A stretch of 64,000 bases of DNA from Lathyrus oleraceus (GCF_024323335.1 NC_066582.1:93492944-93556943), one strand, 5' to 3'; positions 11,780 through 24,113 are shown, counted from the first letter of the stretch. Numbers and translations: made by a program. Notes: generated by a model from the sequence alone, not told the origin.

Positions 11780-14700
11780 CAATGCTTCGCTCATTCAAAT
11801 GAGAACCTCAAGGAAACCTGAAACTCTGCAGAAGTGAAAACACAACCTCACTAAAGGAATTCTTATTTTTCATTTTCTCAATTCCAACTTAAATTTCAAC
11901 TTCCTTGGTTGATCTTCAGGTTCCAATTTCTAAGCCTTGCATCATCATCATCTCCCGATAAAGTTGGAAGCAAGAGTTTGAGTAGATCGTGGTTCACAAA
12001 GCTTCTCTTCAAAGGTAGATGTTCAAACTGTTTTGATCTCAACCTCATCCTATAATGTGAATTGCTTGTGTTCAAATGGTTTTCTGAAGTCCTCGTTGTA
12101 GCACCTCAAATTTGCACCCCCCCCATTTGTACATCCATTTCATTTTTAGGTCATTAACATTGCATTGTCATTGCATATCATGTTGCATTGCATCAGTCAA
12201 GACTGGCATCAGGAGAAGTCAACTGTGCAAGAGACCAAGCATTTCCATGAGATGAAGGCCATGTGGTTGTTCTAGATAGCTTGTGTGAATCAAGGAAGAT
12301 TTTGAAGCAACTTGACCAAAGGCTAGAGGCTCAAAATCATCAGTACATGTCCAATTCATCTGAGGCCCATAAAAGTCAACTGCAAGTCAGCTGAGGGCTA
12401 GGAGATGGGGAAATGGTTTGAGACACTTCATTCATGTCCCAAAGAGGTTTATTCAACATGTCAAACATCTACCTTGAAGATTTTGAAGCCAGATCAAAAA
12501 TTTCCAAAAATGGAAAGTGACCTATAATTTCAAGTTTCCAAAAATGGCAAGTTTTTGGACCAACTTCAACTCACCTTTCCAACATCAAAGAAGCTTCAAA
12601 TGAATTTTTGTCCAACATGAAAGTTGAATATCTTTCTCTCCCATTTCCAAAAAGTCCAAGATCATGAGCATCTGATGAATGGTTAAGGAGTTATGATCAA
12701 ATCATGGAAAAGTGTGCTTGAAACATCAAATGGCCATATCTTTTGAACCAAGACTCCAAATTTGGTGCCTCTTTTTGCATTTTTTTTCTCATGTCATGAA
12801 GTTTCTAAATCAATCATTACATTGCATGAATTGTCATCACATGATCACTTGCATATCCATGCCTTTTTTGGAGGGACATTGCAAAATTCAAAAATGGTGC
12901 ATTGCATGAACTTTTTACCATTGCCAATATGTTTTAAAGATGATTTTAAGTGCATTTGAGATGGTAAGGGTTACTGTTCACGTGTGATATGCTTCACACA
13001 CCCTCCAATTTGTCATTTTTTGCCATGCACCTTATCTTGATTAATTTGAACTAAGCCATGCATAATTTTGATTAGTATGTGATTAGTGAAGAGTATATAT
13101 TGATAATCACAACAGAATTGGGGTTTTTTTTTCTGGATCTAGATCTCACATTTTTCTCTCCCTCCAAAAATTTCTCATAATCAAATTTCAAAATTCTTCA
13201 ACATAACACCTTGTTTTTGTTGAAGATTCATGATCAGTGAGTGTAATTGAGTGTGAATCCATCAATTGTTTGAAGATTTGGAGCCATTTTCGAGCACTTG
13301 AAGTTCAAGAACCTTTCCATGGAAGTTGATTATTAAGCTAGATCTACACGTTTCCAAGCTTCAAACTCTTCATCAATCATCATCACAAGCATTTTGGAGC
13401 TGATTTGGATCATCTGGAGCTTTGAATCGTGCAAAACCAGAACCTGCTCTTCAAGAGGTAGGTTTTTCGACCTTCACAATTCTCAAATCCATGTGTATGT
13501 TCTTGTAGATCTCTTCTCACTGATGATTCTGAGCTAAAAATCACATGAAATGGTGCATTATTGAGTGAATTATGTGTAATTGAAGTTTACATGTCAAATA
13601 TGTTTGTGATCGATTTGCACAATATATGATGTTTTAGCATGAATTGACCATGGATTATTGATGTACATTGCATGAGGATTCGTTTGGTATATTCATTTCA
13701 TGATTCTGGAAATTTCTGGAAAAATCTGGAAATTTGTGTATGAACATTCATCATCTTCATCTTCATCTTCATGAAGAAGATGAAGATCTTCATCGTTAGT
13801 GACGGATCTTCATATTAGAGACGGATCTGGTTATTTCCACGCTGGCCTAGGGCTTCCATTCCATTGGTCCACGCTGTTGCCTTGCAAGCGAATTGATAGG
13901 CTCACATTCATTCTGACCATGCCAACTAAGCGCTGACTGCCACATATTTTAATGAAACGCTGCGTTTCGTGTATCAGCACGCGCCACATTCAAATTCCTA
14001 CCAAGTTCGATTCCCAGCGAGAGCAAATGTTTCAAAATGTTCCAACATTTTTCACTTTTCCCTCCATATTTCACTTATATGCTTCATTTTGATTTTTATT
14101 TTTTTTCATCAACTTTAAAAATCCATAACAAATTGAAAAATGGCTCAAATCACTCCCAATTTTTTGCCAAATGATCCTCTGTTTGTCTAGTTTTTTATGA
14201 TGATAAATTTTGAAGTTATGCATGGCTGGATTTCTGTTTGTGCTATAATCTTTGATCATATGTGCTTTTGTGACCTTGCCTTATTCATCTTATTGTGAAA
14301 TGCTTGATTTTAATCCAAATTGATTGAAATTTTGCATGAGTGTTCTTGACATGTTGCTGGACCTTTGAGGATTGATTGTGCATTTTTCCCATTTACCATT
14401 TCTGTTTTATGGACATGTTTGCATGGTGTGACAATTTGTGTCACACATTTGGTTGTTCAACTTGTGCAATTTAGTTTCCATATCAAATGATTTTTGTTGG
14501 TTCTGATTTTATGTATGATGATTGGATTGGATGTGTTGAATGTTCATGAATTTTTCCAGAATTATTTGAATCATTTCTGTTTTGATTTGGAATTTTTATT
14601 CTTAATGATCAAATGTATGCCTTGAATTGGTCTTTGACTTCCTTTGCACATGAATTGGACTTGCTTGATGATTTTTCTTTGGTCCTTTTTAGGACTTGTT

Positions 14701-15761
14701 CTTGATTGATTAAATATGATTCATGTTGAACATCAAGTTCTGTTTTGGCTTTTTGATTCACTTTTGACCCTAGGCTTTGACTTAGTGGTTTGGACTTACC
14801 ATTTGAGTTGTGAATTTCAGGTTCAAGTATGCATCTCCATGATTGATGTTGCTCCTTCATTTGAGCTTGGTCATTTGTTGTTGTTGGCTAAAATTTGTTT
14901 GTTTTGTAGGCTTTGAGGATAATTCCCTTGTGTTTGCCTTATGGCATACTCATTGTGCATTGGGATTGTCTGTTGACTGTTGTCTGAATTTTGTACTGAT
15001 TGGTTTAGTTGTTTCCACAGGTACCTAAGTTGCTTTAAGTTCATTTGAACTTTGCTTTGCTTTGCTTGTGGTTAGCATACCACTAAGGTATAATCCCTGA
15101 TCTTCATGTAGTCTGGAAGACCTGTCATGTTACTTTGGCAGGCACCTGTCTGAAGCCCTCCTTAAGAGGCAATGTTTGTGGTTGTTTAATTTTGTGCCAA
15201 GCAGGTTAAGTCCTCTTAAGATGCAATTGGCAGATAAAAGGGATGTGTAATCCATCCCCTTCTATTCAGTTGTGTCATTCACTTTTCTCACACCATGTGT
15301 TGATGCACTTTGAATAATAACCCAAGATCTTGTTGTGTCAGTCATATGTGGAGAAGAGTTCCTTCATTCTGAACTCCCACACTTTCTATTTGAGTCAAGC
15401 TCTCCCAGGCCAGGGATAAGAGCTGTGAGGTCTTACCCTCATCTCCATTTCATCTGCTTCACCCTAACTCTCAATGTTAAGGTTAAGAGCTAAAAACACC
15501 CCATTCCAATTGGCTTGTTTCTACAGTCTAGCCTTGTATGAGCCACTTGTGTGCATATAGTGTGTGTGTGCTTGGTATATTGTGCTTGTGTTTGATGATG
15601 TGTTGTTTAGGCTAGCTTGCTTCCTGTGCAAGTTAGGATAGAGACCTCAACGTAGGGATCGTATGCATGACAACTTCTAGGCTCGAGTCGTAGTTTCCCT
15701 AGTAGCTTGTTATCTCCCTTGTCTCTGGTTAGGATAGAAGTTCTTTCCCTGTTAAGGGGAA

Positions 15762-15800
15762 CTACGTCGCCCTGATCCTCATACCAGATGAGGTACGTAG
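15762..15800 (+). other. Covarying stem-loop, LTR B copy 1
   Basis: Outer stem CTACGT/ACGTAG (15762-15767 with 15795-15800). Inner stem CCTCAT/ATGAGG (15777-15782 with 15788-15793) with loop ACCAG, and CTGAT just before the inner stem. The same architecture recurs in B, D and, more weakly, A, C and E. Confidence 0.7.
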
Positions 15801-15854
15801 GCAGGAGATGAGCAGATCTGTCTGGGCGCCCTTTTTCTTTTTCAACCCTTTGTG

Positions 15855-16028
15855 TATGTTTGTTTGGAGTCTGATGTAAGTCCAGTGATTGGCATTCGGT
15901 TTCCTGTCTGTGTTTCTTTGTTTGGAGTCTGACGTAAGTCCAGCGATTGGCAGTCGGTTTCCTGTGTGTGTTTGTTTGTTCGGAGTCTGACATAAGTCCA
16001 GCGATTGGCAGTCGGTTTCCTGTTTGTG
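15855..16028 (+). repeat. 58-bp tandem repeat in LTR B (3 copies)
   Basis: Three direct copies; the GGAGTCTGA motif starts at 15866, 15924 and 15982, a period of 58 bp. Each unit contains AAGTCCAG(C/T)GATTGGCA and CGGTTTCCTG. Predicted reading frames across the array on either strand are by-products of the repeat. Confidence 0.85.
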
Positions 16029-16053
16029 TTTTGTTTGGCGTTTGTTAGCCGAG

Positions 16054-16097
16054 CTACGAGTGCTCTGATTCTTTCTCTGGTTAGAGAAGATACGTAT
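16054..16097 (+). other. Covarying stem-loop, LTR B copy 2
   Basis: CTACG (16054-16058) faces CGTAT (16093-16097), with one mismatch. Inner stem TTCTCT/AGAGAA (16073-16078 with 16083-16088), loop GGTT, with CTCTGAT upstream of the inner stem. Confidence 0.6.
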
Positions 16098-16142
16098 GCA
16101 TAGGATGCGACATCCTAGCGAGCACATTCCCATGTCCCCGAA

Positions 16143-16182
16143 CTACGTCGACTCTGATGTTTGTACCTGACAAACTACGTAG
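16143..16182 (+). other. Covarying stem-loop, LTR B copy 3
   Basis: Outer stem CTACGT/ACGTAG (16143-16148 with 16177-16182). Inner stem GTTTGT/ACAAAC (16159-16164 with 16170-16175), loop ACCTG, with CTCTGAT before the inner stem. The inner stem sequence differs from copies 1 and 2 while pairing is kept. Confidence 0.7.
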
Positions 16183-16452
16183 GCCCAGGATGCGATATCC
16201 TGCCGAGTCCGCCTCTTCCGTCTTTCATCTGTGTCTCTATTCCAGTGTGCAGTGTTTGAGCAGTTTTAGCAACCTTTCTTCTACTCTTTTTGAGCGTGGA
16301 TCCCGTCGAGTACGACGGATGCGTAGGGGTGTTAATACCTTCCCTTCGCATAACCGACTCCCGATCCTTGCAATCTCTGGTCGCGAGACCATGTCCTTTC
16401 CAGGTTTACTTCGAGCGTTTCCTTTCCCTCCTTTGGGATAAATAACGCACGG

Positions 16453-16461
16453 TGGCGGCTC
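16453..16461 (+). promoter_or_regulatory. PBS-like motif in U5 of LTR B
   Basis: TGGCGGCTC, one change from the first nine bases of the PBS in element C (TGGCGACTC), 38 bp before the LTR end. Confidence 0.5.
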
Positions 16462-17862
16462 TGTTTTCTTTTCCCACCGGTTTTTCGCGTAATGCGACAT
16501 TCGTGCAAGAGGCAAGCAAGTGGTGGCTTTGATTTCATGTTTTGAGAAGTTTCAGTTTGCATACCTGGAAATTCAAGCATAGATTTCTCATTCAATAGAG
16601 ATCTTGAGATAAATCCAAGGTTATAGGGGTGATGTACATCACCCCAGCTTCATTTTGGTACCACGATTGTGCATTTTGGTTGAGGTTTAAAAACCTGCAA
16701 CTGGTGGCCGGAATCAGTTGGTCCACCGGAGAAGACGGTGGATTCCACCACCATCCCCACGTGGAATCACATGGCCCCTTGGATCTCACTCACCTGATCT
16801 AATCTTGGCCTTTAGTTCTTTTGACATTTTTAAATCCAATGTGTTTCGCGCTTGACTCTTGCCTACCATGGAAGCGCGCCTCTGAGCCATTGGATTTGTC
16901 CACGTCAATTAATGAAGTGGATCCAGCGCTCCTGGATTTTTGGCATTTGTTTAATTTTTGTTTTATTTTCTTTTATTCCCTTATATTTCAAAATTTCATA
17001 ACTATTTTATTTGGAATCACAAAAATATGAGACCAATTGCAAAAAAATTCTTTAAAAATCTAGTTTCATAATCTGATTCCTAATTATTTTTGTGATTCCA
17101 TTTAATATTTTTTGTGAATTATTTTGTTTTTAATAGCTTTTAATTCATTTTAATTACTTTTTGATATCCAAAAATTCCAAAAATATTTTCTTAACACATA
17201 GGGATCATGATAAGTCTACGAAAAATATTCTCATCAATTTCTTAATTGATTTGAGATTTATTTGAGATTTTAATTCATTTGTGTTATTTTTATTTGTTTT
17301 TAATTGTTTTAAAATAGTTTCTGTTTTTTTCAAAAATGTTAGACCTATGATCATTCAATTGGACTTGTTCAAGTTCATTTGAATTGAATTTGAGGTTTAA
17401 CCATATTTTGTTCATTTTATTTTATGTTTTGTTTTAATTTCAAAAATACCAAACAAATATATTTGACTTTGTTGACTTCTAATCTTCATTTCTCTTCTGT
17501 TTACCATTGGTTGATGATGATTTCATTAACATTTGATCATTGTGTTTTAATCATGTCATTTGAATTATCCTTTATCCATTTCATTTCATCATCTTCTTCT
17601 TCTTTATAGTTTGGCCAATGAGTTAGTGATTTTTGGTTAGCCTCGACATATGAGAGGCTTAACATTCTTTGATCCAAATTAAACTCATCTTGATCAAAGA
17701 TCAAGTGAGTTGCTTTGTGTCCAAGATAGGTTGCTTCTTGGTCAAGCAAAAAACCTAAAATCCATACAAGGATTTCCTTCTTCTCTTTTGGCATGGCAAG
17801 TTGTAGGAGCTTGGCTTACTAGTCATGATCTCTAACTTGTGTTTATTTGCCTATAATTTTAT

Positions 17863-17930
17863 TGACCGGCCTCAGATAGGTGTGACTACTACATTAGTCC
17901 ACTTACGATTGCTTAACATAGTGCTAAATT
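17863..17930 (+). promoter_or_regulatory. Conserved 68-nt LTR block (LTR A copy)
   Basis: The run from TGACCGGCCTC to GCTTAACATAGTGCTAAAT is nearly identical in LTRs A, C and E, while sequence on both sides has drifted much more. Function unknown; I infer a constrained element in the transcribed R-U5 region. Confidence 0.5.
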
Positions 17931-19110
17931 GTCTTATGACACACTAACATTAACTACTAACTACCAACTTTAATTAAAGCATTTAATTCTTGCAATTTAC
18001 TTTAATGCAATTTAATTTCTTGCTCATTTATTCATATTCCATTTTCCCTTTGCTCACTTGAGCTCATATTTTATGTTTATGTCATTTTCCTTTTGCTCAC
18101 TTAAGCATATTATTGTATATAAATATATTTGTTGCTTTGTGCTTGCTTTGTCTTTGTTTGTGTGAACCCAATGCAAAAAGGAGAAAGGACTTAGAATTAG
18201 GACTTTACCTATGCTTAAAGGAGTTCAAGAGCAACTAGGATTCATGCCTTTAGAATTCTCAACTTGTTGAAGAGCAACTAGGCCTCATGCCTTTAGAATG
18301 CTAAATGTTAAAAGTTGACTTCAAAGGACCCCTAATCTAAACTCATTCTTTGTCCATTACACTTATTATGTTGTGAAATATTTGATTGTTTGTTCTTGTG
18401 TGATAGGGAACCCAAACTTGAGATAGTAAGAAGGACCATTGTCATGAATATCCAAGTTAAGAAAGACAAGCCAATTGGAGATCCTATGAGCTTGAATACA
18501 TTTGTTTGATTGCTTGAGTTAATTGCTAAGTATAAAGGAAAGGCGCGTCTTGAATCATCTTTATGATCTCAAGAAAAGGAACTCCATCGGTTTTATCTCT
18601 TCTCTCATCTTTGCATGTTTAAGACTAGCCCTTCTCTTCTTCTCTCCACTCTAACCCAAGCCAAACTCATTTTGTGCAAACTTTGACATCATTTTCAAAT
18701 TAGAAACCTAGGCCATATGCCTTTGAATTTTCAAACTCTTTTCACTAATACTTATTTTGAATGAATCTAAAGTTAACTTTGACTCCATTTTGTGAATACT
18801 TCTAACTTGTAAATACAACTCACTTCAAATTTTATTGTGGTTTCAATGGCCATCTTTGTTAAAACTTTTTCATAAACATTAGTCATAGGTTTGAGTTATC
18901 ATAGTGGTTGATGTAAACCTCACCTTATCCTTAGTGATTGGACTATAATTCTTCCATACTTATTATAGGGTGGACCCCTCACTAGTATGTTGAAGCTTTC
19001 CTCACATGGTGGATTGTTGGTTTAGGTTGAGTTTTCTCCCTTTGATAACAAAAGACCTTAAGGCTTTTGATCAAATCAATTCACCAATCTTTTGAGATTT
19101 TTACCCCGAA

Positions 19111-19148
19111 CTACGAGGTTTTGATCCTACCTTTGTGATGGTACGTAG
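19111..19148 (+). other. Conserved CTACG...CGTAG stem-loop, LTR A
   Basis: The outer stem CTACG/CGTAG and the TTTGATCC...GGTACGTAGG frame are conserved. The inner pairing is weak in this copy. It lies about 360 bp before the LTR end. Confidence 0.55.
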
Positions 19149-19441
19149 GCAATGGGTTCATCCATTCAAACAACAAATTTGTAAATATGATGTATGTTCT
19201 TTTCTCATTTCCCCAATCTTGTTTGCACATATATTTTCATAAATACCAACCTACAATACACACTTGCAAAAAGGGCTCCCTTAGAGTACTAAGGATGTTT
19301 TGGGTGCTTAAAACCTTCCTATTTCATAACCAACCCCCTTACCCAGATCTCTGACATTTTTATTAGGTTTTGATTTGATAAAACTTCTTACTTGGTTTTT
19401 GTTCGCTTTCTAACCTTTCCTTTGGATAAATAGAAGCGCGG

Positions 19442-19450
19442 TGGCGACTC
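19442..19450 (+). promoter_or_regulatory. PBS-like motif in U5 of LTR A
   Basis: TGGCGACTC, an exact match to the first nine bases of the PBS of element C, 61 bp before the LTR end. Confidence 0.55.
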
Positions 19451-19511
19451 GAATTGTATGCTTACTTTTGATTTAGTCAATAAATCATAAGGTAACGAAT
19501 ACCCCGCTACA

Positions 19512-20200
19512 ACTCCTCCCTTGGAGGAAAAAGAGATGTGAAAGATCTTTCTGAAAACCCTAAGTTCATTTTATTATGAACGTATGATTGCTAGTGCCAC
19601 CAACGAGTTTACCGAAATGGTAAACCTGGGGATGAGGCTTGGGGAAGGAGTCCGAGAAGGACGATTGTCAAAAGATGAAGTATCGTCAAGTAAGAGGTAT
19701 GGCAGTAGTTTTGGGAAGAAAAAGGACAACGAAACTAATGCAGTAATTAATGGGAGGCAAAGGAGGCCTCAGATCAGGAAGAGTCAACCACCCCGTCAAC
19801 ATCATCCCCAAGTATCTTCAGTCATTCTAGTATTCTCTAATAATCAATCAACACTAGTTCAATAACAACAACGCCAACAACAACAATCGCAACAATGAAC
19901 AAACACCTACAACAACAACAACCGCAACAATGAACAAACACCTACAACAACAACAATACCAAGAACAATCATCATCCACAAAACTTTGAGAGGAAGAAGG
20001 TCTCTTTCGACCCGATTCCTATGTCTTATGCTGAACTGTACCCATCTTTGGTTCTCAAGAACCTAATCCAACCAAGAAACCCGCCACAAATTCCAGAACC
20101 ACTTCCTTGATGGTACAAACCTGAACACCGTTGTGCTTTTGATCAATGGGGGCCCGAACATTATACAGAGAACTGTTATCTGCTCAAGTATGAGGTTCAG
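19512..20200 (+). pseudogene. Ogre gag 3' part, right arm
   Basis: Continuation of gag after LTR A: P-P-L-E-E-K, TGA at 19539-19541, then FYYERMIAS and TEMVNLGM. A Q/N-coding CAA-rich tract (19860-19975) contains a local tandem duplication of a unit with GAACAAACACCTAC. A degenerate zinc knuckle follows (CAFD...H...ENC; the first His is now Asp) near 20130-20180. There are several stops and at least one frame change within the CAA tract. Confidence 0.8.
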
Positions 20201-21981
20201 AAGCTGATTAAGAATGGAATGGTGTCCTTTGAGGATCGAGCGCCGAATGTGAAATCAAATCCATTACCTGCCCATGGAAATCCTTTTGTTAATATGTTGG
20301 ATGGTTGTTCTAGCAAGTTTAAGGTGTTTGATGTTCGTTTTATCCGGAGGTCCTTAGTGCAGATGCATAAGGATATTTGTTTGGTGAGTCATTATGAGCA
20401 TGACCATGATGGTTCTGTTGTTTGCAGTGTTGATTCAAGGGGTTACGAAGATGTGAAAAGGGACATCCAATGACTGATGGGTGAAGGCATGATTTAGATT
20501 GTTCAATCCCATCATGTAGATGACGATATAAATGTCATAGTGCCCATTTTCAAGCAACCAGAAAGATTGGTAATTCATTACGACAACAGCAACAGTAACA
20601 ATGTCCGTAATAGATCAGTATCGTTGTTATTAGTATGATTAGCGGGCCCAGTCCCGTATTCATCTGATAAAGTTGTTCCATATCAGTATAATGTTACAAT
20701 GATGAAGGATGGTTAAGAGGTCCCGTTGCCTACGACTAGTTCTGTGGTGAGCATTGCTGATGTTACCAAGGTGACCCGCAGTGGTCATATGTTTGGGTCG
20801 GTGTTCCCAAGAGATAAAGAAGAGTTAGTTGTTAGTAAGAAGATAGAAGTGTCTGCTATATATCCCATTAGTGCTTAAAAGGGTAAATCTGGTGAATCCA
20901 ACAACTTAAAGGCTAACGATGATGACGAGGTACTTCATTTGATCAAACGAAGCGTGTTTAATATGGTGGAGCAGCTACTCCAAACCCCCTCAAAGATCTT
21001 AGTGTTGTCTCTGCTCATGAAGTCTAAAGCTCACAGAGAAGCACTGTAGAGAGTTCTAGAACAAGCGTTTGTGGAACATGATGTTACAGTGGATCAATTC
21101 GATCATATTGCGGCTAACATCACTTCCTGCAACAATCTTAGCTTTTATGATGAAGAACTCCCTGGGGAGGGAAGAAATCATAACTTGGCTTTGCATATCT
21201 CCATGAATTTCAAAGAGGATGCTTTGTCTAATGTGCTAGTTGACACCAGGTCTTCGTTGAATGTGCTACCAACGTCAACTTTGTCAAAGTTATCGTACCA
21301 AGGAGCATTTATGAGGTATAGCGGCGTAATCGTTAAAGCTTTCGACGGTTCGCACAAAACAGTTATTGGTGAAGTGGACATTCAAGTTAAGATAGGTCCG
21401 AGTGATTTTCAAATTACTTTTCTAGTAATGTATATCCACCCGGCCAACAGTTGTTTCTTGGGAAGGCCATGGATCCATGAGGCGGAAGCTGTTACCTCCA
21501 CATTACATAAGAAGCTCAAATTTGTGAAGAATGGAAAGCTTGTAATCGTTGGCGGGGAGAAGGCGTTGTTGGTTAGCCACCTGCCATCTTTCTCTTATGT
21601 TGAAGCTGAGGATGAGGTTTGAACTCCGTTCCAAGCCTTATCTATTGTTGCTGAAAAGAGAGTTGGGGCACCTATGTCCTCATTGAAAGATGCAAAGAAG
21701 ATTGTTGAAGAGGGCAATGTTGATCTGTGGGGGCGCATGGTAGAGGTCTCCGACAACAAAGGCAGAATCCGTTTGGGATTCCAGCGAGGGTCATCAACTG
21801 CTAGATCAGAAAACATGCAACTTAGCTTCCGTAGAGGAAGGTTCATTCATGGAAATGAACAACACTTAGTTGTTGTGCTAGAGGATGACGAAGAGGAAGA
21901 CTGCACCAAATTTGTGACGCATGGAAAGGCTTGCAACAATTGGATTGTTGTTGATATTCCTGTTATTTTGCATCGATCTAA
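20201..21981 (+). pseudogene. Ogre protease region, right arm (active site lost)
   Basis: Linker and aspartic protease. The active-site triad reads D-T-R (VDTRSSLNVLP, near 21240) instead of D-T-G, which should abolish catalysis. GRPWIHE is present downstream. Stops interrupt the linker (several between 20474 and 20880) and TGA lies at 21620-21622. From 21071 to the intron the frame is constant and ends HRSK at the donor site. Confidence 0.85.
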
Positions 21982-22239
21982 GTAATTGCTTTTATATGTT
22001 TTTTAAAAAATCTTTCTCATATGCCTAAGGGAGAAGTGAACATTGTTTAGGCATTTTAAAATTGATCATTAATAAAATTAATTTTATTCATCCACATCTA
22101 TGATGTTTATTTTTACTTTTTGCTTTATTCTGAAAATGGTAATCACAAAAAACATAAATAAACAATATAATTGTCCATCTGCATAATATTTGGTCACAAA
22201 TTCACTTCTCTAAAATCAAAATATCAAATCATTATTCAG
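21982..22239 (+). other. Ogre pro-RT intron, right arm
   Basis: 258 bp from GTAATTGC to TTATTCAG. The split Lys codon (AA at 21980-21981, G at 22240) keeps protease and RT in one frame after splicing. It is homologous to the left-arm and element C introns. Confidence 0.85.
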
Positions 22240-22598
22240 GTTGGTTTCTAACCCCATTGAATACAATGATCCTTCTACTTCTCCAAATTTTGAATTCCTT
22301 GTGTTTTAGGCCGAGGAGAAAAGTAATGAAGAAATGAGTGATGAATTGTCTCATCTTCTTGAGCAAGATGAAAAGACCATGCAGCCGTTCGAAGAGCGGA
22401 TTGATCTAGTCAACTTGGGTTATGATGATGATGTGAACGAAGTCAAGATTGGGTCTCGAATGTGTCCAGATATCAAGATGGGATTGATTGATCTTCTCCG
22501 AGAGTATTCAAATGTGTTTGCTTGGTCCTATCGAGACATGCCTGGTTTGGATTCTGAGATTGTGGAGCATAGATTGTCATTGAAGCCAGAATTCCTGT
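22240..22598 (+). pseudogene. Start of pol exon 2, right arm (split by element C)
   Basis: Acidic N-terminal segment of pol followed by ...SYRDMPGLDSEIVEHRL. It is cut at 22598 inside the segment just ahead of the first RT block; the rest resumes at 50496. The target duplication is CCTGT (22594-22598) against CCTGC (50496-50500). Confidence 0.9.
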
Positions 22599-24113
22599 TG
22601 TAAGACCCCAATTTTAGCACTAAGATCCCTCATGGCATCATAACATTGCATTTGTAAAGCCTTAAGGATCATGTGCATCTTGGTTCCCTTTGCCTTTGGG
22701 TGGGACCTCTTGTGAGTGGTTTGATATCACCAAGCATGCTTGAATTGTATATCATTGCTTTTCTTATTTTGTTTACTAACCAAAAGCACAAAAATATGTC
22801 ACTAACATTTCTTGTTAGTAGCTTGAGCAATCACAAGGTCAAGAGCTTCAAGATGATCATTGGTACAAATATATGGTCAAGTGAAGATGAAAGCAAGCAT
22901 GGCAATGGTTCCCAAAGCTCTCATACATCAAATATGTCTCCCTAGTGTCTCAATTCATCATTTTAATCAAAGCAAGTCAAGGGGTTTGAGGATTGTTCCC
23001 CAGAGAAACCCTAATTCATTTGTGCTCCATAATGCCTTGCTCATGAAGCAACCTCAGCCCATGGTCAAATATAATCAAGGGAAGTTCTTTAATTCATCAT
23101 TCCATGCATATTTGAACTTATTTGAATGTCCTTAATCATCAATTCATCAAGATATTGGTTGTGGACTTGAGAAGTTGATCAGTCAATTCATCTGACTATT
23201 TTGAAATGCACTGAGACCTAACTTCTTATGTGTTGGTCAAATGGAGATGATTACAAAATAAAAAATGTTCTTAAGGACAATATGAACAACGTTCATGTTC
23301 ATCAAAAATTGATCTTAAGCTTGGAAGGTCATCTCCCATTCCAATACATTATAGGTCATTTTGACTGAAACCCTAATTTTGGGTCAACTTCCCAAGAACA
23401 TAACTTATTCATTTCTTATGATTTTGAGATTGGATCAAATTCATTGGAAAGCTTAAGATGTCTACTTCAAATGTTATGTTGAACAAAATATCAAAATGTC
23501 AAAGGAAATACATGTGATAATGCAAGACATTATAGGTCCTTTTGGACCAAATGCATTGAAAGGCAAAAAAGTCCAACTTCAAGTGCCCATAACTCTTTCA
23601 TCAAAAATCCAAATGATGCAAAACCTAAGTCGATTTTGATTGTCTTGAGAATATCTACAACTTTGATGTTGGAGGTTTTTTCATTTGAGGTTGGCATCAA
23701 TGAAACAGAGGGGCTTGAACATTGGCCAAATTTAGAAACTTTGCCTTTACATGTTATGCACCTTGCACTTTAAACTCAAATTTCACCAATTTCCACACTT
23801 CAAATGGATTTTTGCCCAACATAACAGTTGTTCCTTACATCAAAACCTTTCCAACCATTACTCACATGATCATGTTTGGATTTGGCAAATGGTATTTTCG
23901 AAGAGGAGAAGCTTTTGGTTCAATTATGCATAAAACTTCAAAATTCCATGCACAAGCCAATTCACTCCAAGTTGCACGTCCATTTCACTTTGGTATGATT
24001 TCAGATTGCATTTGGCATTGATTTTGGGCCTTGTGCATGATCATGCAAGCCCATGCAAGGAATGTCCAACTTCATGCACACGGATTGAATCACCCTCTCT
24101 TTGCCATTCCCTC

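Larger units (their letters stand above)
12097..16499 (+). mobile_element. Solo LTR B nested in LTR A
   Basis: Begins TGTAGCACCTC and ends AATGCGACA. It is flanked by CTCGT (12092-12096) and TTCGT (16500-16504). At 4403 bp it splits a stretch collinear with LTR C between GAAGTCCT and the AAGAGGC-like continuation. Its last ~200 bp are closely similar to LTR D while its 5' end is not, so B and D are different families sharing a 3' module. It has no internal region and is a solo LTR. Confidence 0.88.
10251..19511 (+). mobile_element. Solo LTR A (Ogre family), containing solo LTR B
   Basis: Begins TGTAATACCC and ends CCCCGCTACA. It is flanked by ACTCA (10246-10250) and ACTCC (19512-19516), a 5-bp target duplication with one change. 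Removing LTR B leaves about 4.86 kb, close to the LTRs of element C, with which it is collinear throughout: start, TATA box, conserved 68-nt block, stem-loop and U5 motif. It has no PBS, PPT or coding region, so it is a solo LTR left by LTR-LTR recombination. It interrupts gag between H-I-T and P-P-L-E-E. Confidence 0.9.

Noticed and set aside
12116..12123. Run of C after the start of LTR B as a PPT complement on the minus strand
   Set aside because: It lies inside the LTR about 20 bp from its start, has no partner LTR, and is likely a simple homopolymer.
15607..16133. Minus-strand frames with repeated TNTHRK/SLDL peptides
   Set aside because: They are translations of the 58-bp tandem repeat in LTR B; the period and not the protein is the signal.
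10251..19511. A complete 9.3-kb element inside gag
   Set aside because: It has no PBS, PPT or coding domains, and removing nested LTR B restores one LTR collinear with those of element C.
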